Shown: positions 58,219 through 64,000 of the stretch, in pieces
How positions within the stretch are numbered: the first letter of the stretch is position 1
Layout of the letters: each line of letters opens with the position of its first letter
Origin: Pegea sp. RAD2-039
Taxonomy: Eukaryota; Chordata; Thaliacea; Salpida; Salpidae
Assembly: GCA_034620365.1 (NCBI GenBank)
Contig: JAQGEQ010000002.1
Location: forward strand, 47,589-111,588
DNA: 64,000 nucleotides
Direction of reading: 5' to 3'
Made by a program: the position numbers and the translations under genes
The notes under the pieces: model-generated
Told to the model about the DNA's origin: nothing
The model's input: the letters and a program-made list of their open reading frames with translations, nothing else
Databases searched by the model: none

Positions 58219-58672
58219 TTGGTGCAAGGATTTTAAAATGTCTAGGTCCATTGGAGTTCCTGTCCAAATGTGTACATCTACAATCGACTTCTTATGGTAC
58301 AGACCACCTGATGTATTATTTGGAGATACAAAGTACACAACCACTATTGATAATTGGAGTGCTAGTTGCACCTTTGCTGAAACATCAAATGTTGGATCTC
58401 CTTTGTTTCCTGGTGATGATGAAGGTGATCAAATAAGTCACATATTTCGTGTCTTAGAAACTCCTACTATCTATTATTGGCCTGGTGTTCAAAATCTTCC
58501 CAAATATAAACTGTTTCTTACATATCAATTTAATCCTAAGTGGTCATCACTTGCACCGATCCTGTCTAAGGTTGGTCATGACCTTTTTACTCAACTGGTT
58601 GTTTGTAATCTTGATAAAAGGATAACTGCAGAGGTAGCTATTAAAAATCCTTCTTTTATTAATACATTGTAA
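58219..58672 (+). pseudogene. CDK-like kinase C-lobe fragment, unit 4
   Basis: Open and nearly identical to unit 2, with DFKMSRSIGVPV, PPDVLFG, DNWSASCTFAE and ITAEVAIKNPSF. It follows GTTGCAG. The upstream HRDL-like stretch is at about 58,000-58,050. Confidence 0.75.
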
Positions 58673-59389
58673 ACAATTTAACGTTTTCATAGTAGTTCAA
58701 TTAGTTGTGAATGATTTTTTTATATAAGTTAAAGCAAATAGAGTTAAAATTAAATTGTAAACATTACTGTACCAAAACCTTCAAAAGTAAATATAACTTT
58801 TCCTGGGATATAACCTATGAAATATAATCAATTATCGTAATAGTGTTATACTTTAGTTGGGTTTTAACTTTGTTCTCTTTTATTGCTTTGAATAATCAAT
58901 TAATATATTTTTATTAGTGAAATTGGCTAAGAATTTCTATGCGCATTTTGTGGCTAGATTTAAGCTTTCGAATTGAAAAATACTAATATTTATTTGAGAG
59001 TCTTGTCGTTTTTGGACACAGGTATAGCTTAAAGAAGTTGATAAAGAAGTATGGATTCTGAGAACTAAATGTCATTGCGATAAGGTTAAGAAGATTGGTG
59101 GATTTTGCAAAGATTATAGAAACAAAATTCTGCAATTCAAAGTCAGATGAAAGGGTACAATGAAAAGGTCAAAGCCAAAGTCTTGACATCAAGATATTTG
59201 TGGAGTAATAATTCCAATGATTGAATTTTGGCTTGTTGAATGTGCAGCAGGTTGACGAGGAAAAGTTTAAGTTCAGACTTTTTCTAGTACATAGACCAAT
59301 TATGTATACTTGTAGAGCTGTTTAAAGTTGTAAAGGAATGCAAAAAAAACTACTGCCATCTGCATATATGTGGTATAACAGTGAAATAC

Positions 59390-60140
59390 TGTGCTGATGA
59401 CGTAAATGTGTTAAACGTCATATGCTGGTTTTAAGTAGCTCGTATCGTTAGTATTCTTATCTGTATGGTTAGTCCCTTAATATAATTTTAATCAAGCTAT
59501 ATATCAAGAGTCCATATCATTATAGTTTATTTAAACTATTATAATTTTTTTGTTGAGTAAATAGTTGCCAGTTGTTTTGGCGTTATTGGAACTTAGTGTA
59601 GTTAAGATTAGCAACGGTTAAGGTAGTTTGCTTGCTATACTTAATAGAGATTTGAATAAGATTATACTTAAAAAAGAATAGTTAGTTTTTTTACTGTAAC
59701 AAAGTTTTCAAAATTGGATACACTTAGAAACCAATTTTACTTATGTAAAATATGAAACAACGCTGGAACAGTTGTATCTAAGAAAAGCAAATAAGAAAAC
59801 ACATAGCCAGGAAAATAAATAAGAGACGATCTGATATGACTATCAAGACTAGAACTGAGTATTTGTGTGTTATTCAGCTTAATGAGAGAGCATCCGGTGG
59901 CTGTAATTATTATAAGGAAGAAAAGCTAATAAGGGAAATCAAAAAAGATCCTACCTTAAGGGCGAAGAACAAACAACCTTTAATAGAGATCTAATCAGGG
60001 ATCAATTAGGAGGCAAAAACTTTCTTGCTGCGAGGAAGAACGCACTTCTAGAAGTAGCGCTAGAACTTCCTATACTTTGTATTGTTGCATTTCGCGTGGT
60101 TCTTCAAAGTTTCCTGGAGATATACACGCTATAAGCAGTA
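59390..60140 (+). pseudogene. TATA stretch and broken unknown ORF, unit 4
   Basis: The TATA-like CTATATATCAAGAGTCC is at about 59,497. The ORF after the ATG at about 59,752 stops early. Near 60,038 about 130 bp present in unit 3 is replaced by GAACGCACTTCTAGAAG, removing the SNHK/ESFPENN part. Confidence 0.4.
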
Positions 60141-62940
60141 GTAACAGCTAGATCTCATTTTGATAAGACCTAGCCTTCTAGTCAATGTGCTATTGATGTG
60201 ACCACACCAAAAAGCTGATTGCAACAATGATCACTCTATTATTTTGGTGTTTGGGTTTTTCAGGTATAGTAAAATATTAGTAAGAAATAAACACCGTACA
60301 TTAAACTGCGCGTAGACACCATTGCATTGTGCATTCTGGATAAAGTTAATAAAAAGAACAATTTTAACTCAAATATCAATTTAGTTCTAACAAGAAAACT
60401 TGCAATAGAAAAAATTAGAATTAAGGATAAAACATTAAGCTAATTGAAATCTATATAAATCTGTAAAAAACAAATTTTGCAGTCGAACAATAAACAACAA
60501 AAGGCAGAAATTTGATAGGGTTTAAAAAGAATATATTGTGACTAAATATTCATGAAAACATAAAAAGCTCAAGAGTTAAAAAACAGCGGCTTGATTTAGG
60601 TAAGATATGTTTAGGTTGCTAAAACTAAATCAGCAGTGGGAAAGTCAGAAAAACTAAGTATTATATAGTAAACAGATTATGAAAAATCATAAGTTTCAAC
60701 ATCTAAATATAATATATAAATAAAAGGATTGAATAATAAAACTGTAAGTTAACATATCCCAAACACAATATGAAAAATAAGACAGAAAATGTAGAAACTA
60801 TAGGTGTTTGACTTTACTTGTGAAGACAAATTATCAAATGATTTCTTTTTAAGAAAATATTAATAGAAATAATGGCAAATAATCCAGGGATGGATCTTAA
60901 CACCTTAGTTATCCTGTAGGAAAAACTCTCAAAAGCAAAATGTTCAACATCTCAATTTAGTCTTGTGATCCGTATCTCATCCATCTTAAAATTGGCAAAG
61001 CTTTCAGAAGGTCGCTAGCAAAAGCGATTCCTTCCTCAATGAGCCTCCATTGAACATCTATTGTCCTATCTCCACCAGTAACTATAGTCCTTAAAAGTGT
61101 AGCAATGCTATACAATTAACTCAACACAGTATAAGACTGAATGATAGTGGTCCAAAGGGATTGAATAATATTACATCTCAACTATCTTAAAAGCTTTTCA
61201 AACTGTTTTAATTGTGATTACAAAAGCAAATTTATTTTATTTTTTGTACTTATTTATTATGCTTTGGTTTTAGCTCATTCAAAGATTTAAGTTATAAGTT
61301 ATTTTTAAACGTAAGATATTCAGTATTGTAAATAGTTTGATTTTAAGTTTAGAATAAATGTTTTTGTCAGAAGTCTGCTGAGTTTTTGTAGGAAAAGAAA
61401 GAAAATATTTTAGCTGTCTAATTTTTATACTAATTTTACAACAATATGGAAAGAATTCTGTAAAAGGATTTGAAACATTTAATTTTCTACAAATTTCTTT
61501 TGTTTTGTTTTTGGTTTTGGTAAACAGTTATTTCATAACTGCTATGCAACATAGAAAATAATACTTCAAGGACCGTTTATTCATCTATTTGTTGTTCCTG
61601 TTTTTCCCATATCTGCAACATTAATTAAAGTTATAGGTTTTTTCTTAAGCCGTGATCCTTAAGACCTTTGCATTATGTTTCTGCAGTCATATTAATTCAT
61701 GTTTGCTGTAAGAGCAGTGCATTTTCTGATTTGAAATTGTTTAAGAACTAAAAGTTCACAAATATCATTTACTTAATATTTGAAAAGATTACTGAAAGCA
61801 TGCCTTTTGTAGTTGACTTAACTAGCTTTTTTTTATGGTAATTGGAGTACGTATGAACAGTAGATTTTTTACTGCATAGGTAAATATGATTGAAAAATTA
61901 GTTTTTGTGCCATGCATTCTTTTATTTCTATCTTCATGGTGACAGTTGAGTTTTTCATCATTGTTTACTAATGTCGTTAGCAGCTGCCTTTTAAGTTATA
62001 ATAGAAATCTATGTAAGATTTTATTTAGAAATATTTTCATAATACTATTGAGATTATTAATTTGAAGTCATTAATTTATTTTTTCATATTTTTAGTCTTT
62101 TATTTTCTATTTTTATACTTGATAAATATTTTTAAACTAATTCTTGTTCTTTAAATAATAAAATTAATCTGTTAAACTTTATTTTGTATAAACTAACTTT
62201 TGCATTCAATAATATTTATATTTAATTTTATTCTTAAAGAAAATAATAAAAGAAAAGCTTTGTTTAAAAGTAAAATTTTTGTTTTTAATTGTTTATAAAA
62301 TAGCCACAATACTGTTTTATTAATACTTATGGTAATTACTTTTTTTTTTAATAATTTTATAACTTTATAAAATTTAGATAAAATTTTTGTGATGAAAATT
62401 TAATTTTGTCATATTTTTTAGTTTCATTAATAATAAAAGTTTGTTTTTCAGTACTAATTTTTTTTAGTTACTTTGATAATTTTAATTATTTATAAAAATA
62501 TTTTATCATTTGTGTGTATTTTAATTTGTATCAGACTATTTTTTAGTATATAATTATTTGACAAAGTATATTTTTGTTATTATTTTTCTACATTATATAT
62601 ATTTTTTGTTATTGCAAAAAGTAAACTAATTTTTTTTTGCAATTAAAATAAACAATATATTAATAAATCAAATGTAGTTTGTATGCTTATTTATTGTATA
62701 AATTTATCATAAAAATGTACACTGATATTTCTGGTGATGATTTTAAGTATAATGAATAATATTTATAATTTTATCTAAATTTAAAGATATACTTTACTGC
62801 AATTTTATAATATTTAAATTTAAAGATTTTTTTGATTTTACTTTAGATAAAATCTAATACATTTAAAAATTTCATTTACATTTTCTGACAAATAACCTTT
62901 TAAATACTTTTTAGGTTTACAAATACGATATAAATTAGTA
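60141..62940 (+). other. Upstream region of WIPI-like gene 4
   Basis: No ORF supported; collinear with units 2 and 3, including the candidate 5' UTR exon near 61,852-61,879 and the acceptor before 62,916. Confidence 0.4.
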
Positions 62941-64000
62941 ATGGCACTAGTTAATGGAAGTTCTCCTCAATTCTTGTCACAAAACAAGAAGTATCTGGCT
63001 ACCATGGAAACATTAAAAGATTTAAATAGAATGGATATGATGATCTCTCCAATGAATTTTGACAAAGTACAAATAATCACTCTCCAGTCAGTTACTGATC
63101 TATATATGAAGGAAAGATCTAATTTGAATGATGAAGAACAAATTAAGTCTCTCGCCAAATGGTGTGCCACAAAAATGCTGCTGAGTCATAGAGAAAATTC
63201 GGACATTAAAAAGTCCATGCTGATTGTGGTTGGTACAGAATCAGATGGTTACCTTGTAATGGTGAACACAACCATGGATCCTCTGAATATTTATGATTAT
63301 CTGCCATATATTAAAGTAACAGCAACTGATTATCGGATTACATTGATTACTAAAGATAACTTTAGAATGTATGAAAGATCAAAGGATGAATCCTTGAAAT
63401 ATATGAGTCAAATGCATGATAAAAATGGAAGTATTTGCTTTCTAGAAAAACAAAAACTATTAGTGACTTATGGATATCATTGTGACCCTGGGCATGTAGA
63501 AGTATTTGATTTAAAAACTATGAAGATTCGTATGGTACTTGAAGCCCATAAACATAAGTTGGTAGCTATTTGTGGTGATTTAAACAGTGATATGATTGCT
63601 ACTGCTTCTGAACGTGGAACTATTATTCGAGTATTTTTCGCTTCAACCGGAAAACTCTTCCGTGAGCTTAGGAGTTCTTTAGTTGGAGGAACAATTAATG
63701 CACTTGCTATTAGTTTGGATTGTAAAGTAGTGGCAGCTATTTACTCTGATGGACTTGTTAATTTATTCAAGCTACCAACGTTTTGCCAGGAGGATGCCGT
63801 AAAATCTATGATTGCTGATAATATGAGCAGACTTTTATCAAGTTATCTACCATTTTCGGAATACATTAGTCAACTTCCTGTATCTAAGTCGTTTTATGCT
63901 GAAGCTGATGTAACTGTTGTTCAATTATTTAAGGAAACTCATTACGTTCTTATGGAGTTGGTTAAAAAGAATCAGCAGAAAATATTTTATAAAATTAATT
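62941..64000 (+). CDS. WIPI-like: WIPI/PROPPIN-like beta-propeller protein, copy 4 (partial at window end)
   Basis: Open for all 353 codons present, without indels relative to copy 2. It is the most diverged copy: Gly at 98 (VVGTES), Leu200, Ile210, Gly212, Ile228, Leu259 (AISLDC), Ile267 and a cluster at 283-292 (CQEDAVKSMIAD for CEQDAEKSMVVD). The LRSS motif is present. The last 15 codons and the stop lie beyond the window. Confidence 0.8.
   Translation, partial: MALVNGSSPQFLSQNKKYLATMETLKDLNRMDMMISPMNFDKVQIITLQSVTDLYMKERSNLNDEEQIKSLAKWCATKMLLSHRENSDIKKSMLIVVGTESDGYLVMVNTTMDPLNIYDYLPYIKVTATDYRITLITKDNFRMYERSKDESLKYMSQMHDKNGSICFLEKQKLLVTYGYHCDPGHVEVFDLKTMKIRMVLEAHKHKLVAICGDLNSDMIATASERGTIIRVFFASTGKLFRELRSSLVGGTINALAISLDCKVVAAIYSDGLVNLFKLPTFCQEDAVKSMIADNMSRLLSSYLPFSEYISQLPVSKSFYAEADVTVVQLFKETHYVLMELVKKNQQKIFYKIN

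Larger units (their letters stand above)
55740..64000 (+). repeat. Tandem array unit 4 (cut by window end)
   Basis: LINE, kinase fragment, TATA stretch, broken unknown ORF and WIPI-like gene, in the same order; what follows the WIPI gene is outside the window. Confidence 0.8.

Noticed and set aside
1-64000. CRISPR array or bacterial operon structure
   Set aside because: No regularly spaced direct repeats with unique spacers and no ribosome-binding-site-driven gene strings; the genes are split by GT-AG introns.

Overview
This window is AT-rich, intron-bearing metazoan DNA, most likely from an invertebrate. The evidence is short spliced introns (about 50-250 bp) with GT-AG borders, C2H2 zinc fingers, MBF1, MED15, cytohesin, BTB-BACK-kelch, CDK and WIPI (PROPPIN) families, a CR1/L2-like LINE and a tRNA-derived SINE. 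I cannot name the lineage from sequence alone. No rRNA gene, canonical tRNA gene or CRISPR array was seen. Everything here was read by eye; extents of diverged repeats are approximate.

Region 1 (1 to about 16,300) holds four copies of one short acidic leader exon beginning MESYQ/MEFYQ/MEVLQ in alternating orientation (+658, -5760, +8853, -14322), each followed by a different tail. Copy 1 splices in frame to a truncated MBF1 (helix-turn-helix coactivator) fused to six C2H2 zinc fingers. Copy 2 splices in frame to the C-terminal domain of Mediator subunit MED15. Copy 3 carries a homeodomain-like segment inside the leader, plus an acidic exon and a seven-finger C2H2 exon, but has two nonsense codons. 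Copy 4 is internally deleted and ends near a short Cys-rich tail. Between them lie a scrambled WIPI fragment, a roughly 0.6-kb inverted repeat around a 1.1-kb spacer, and an intronless cytohesin (ARF-GEF) pseudogene.

Region 2 (about 18,300 to 64,000) is a tandem segmental array of about 11.5-13 kb units. Each unit contains, in order: a decayed LINE on the + strand; a CDK-like kinase C-lobe fragment; a TATA-containing stretch; an uncharacterised broken ORF; an intact single-exon WIPI/PROPPIN-like gene (26305, 37803, 49780, 62941, the last cut by the window end); and a short minus-strand segment resembling the C-terminus of Mrr-type restriction endonucleases. Units 2 and 3 also end in a BTB-BACK-kelch pseudogene. 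Units 1 and 2 are separated by a mosaic of unit fragments and an inverted LINE ORF1/endonuclease piece (28,475-31,654).

The WIPI ORF is the only gene kept open in all units, and its coding sequence is more alike between units 1 and 2 than the distal upstream flank. All copies replace the phosphoinositide-binding L/F-R-R-G motif with LRSS. The two strongest leads are the leader-exon family of chimeric transcription regulators and the amplified motif-less PROPPIN array.
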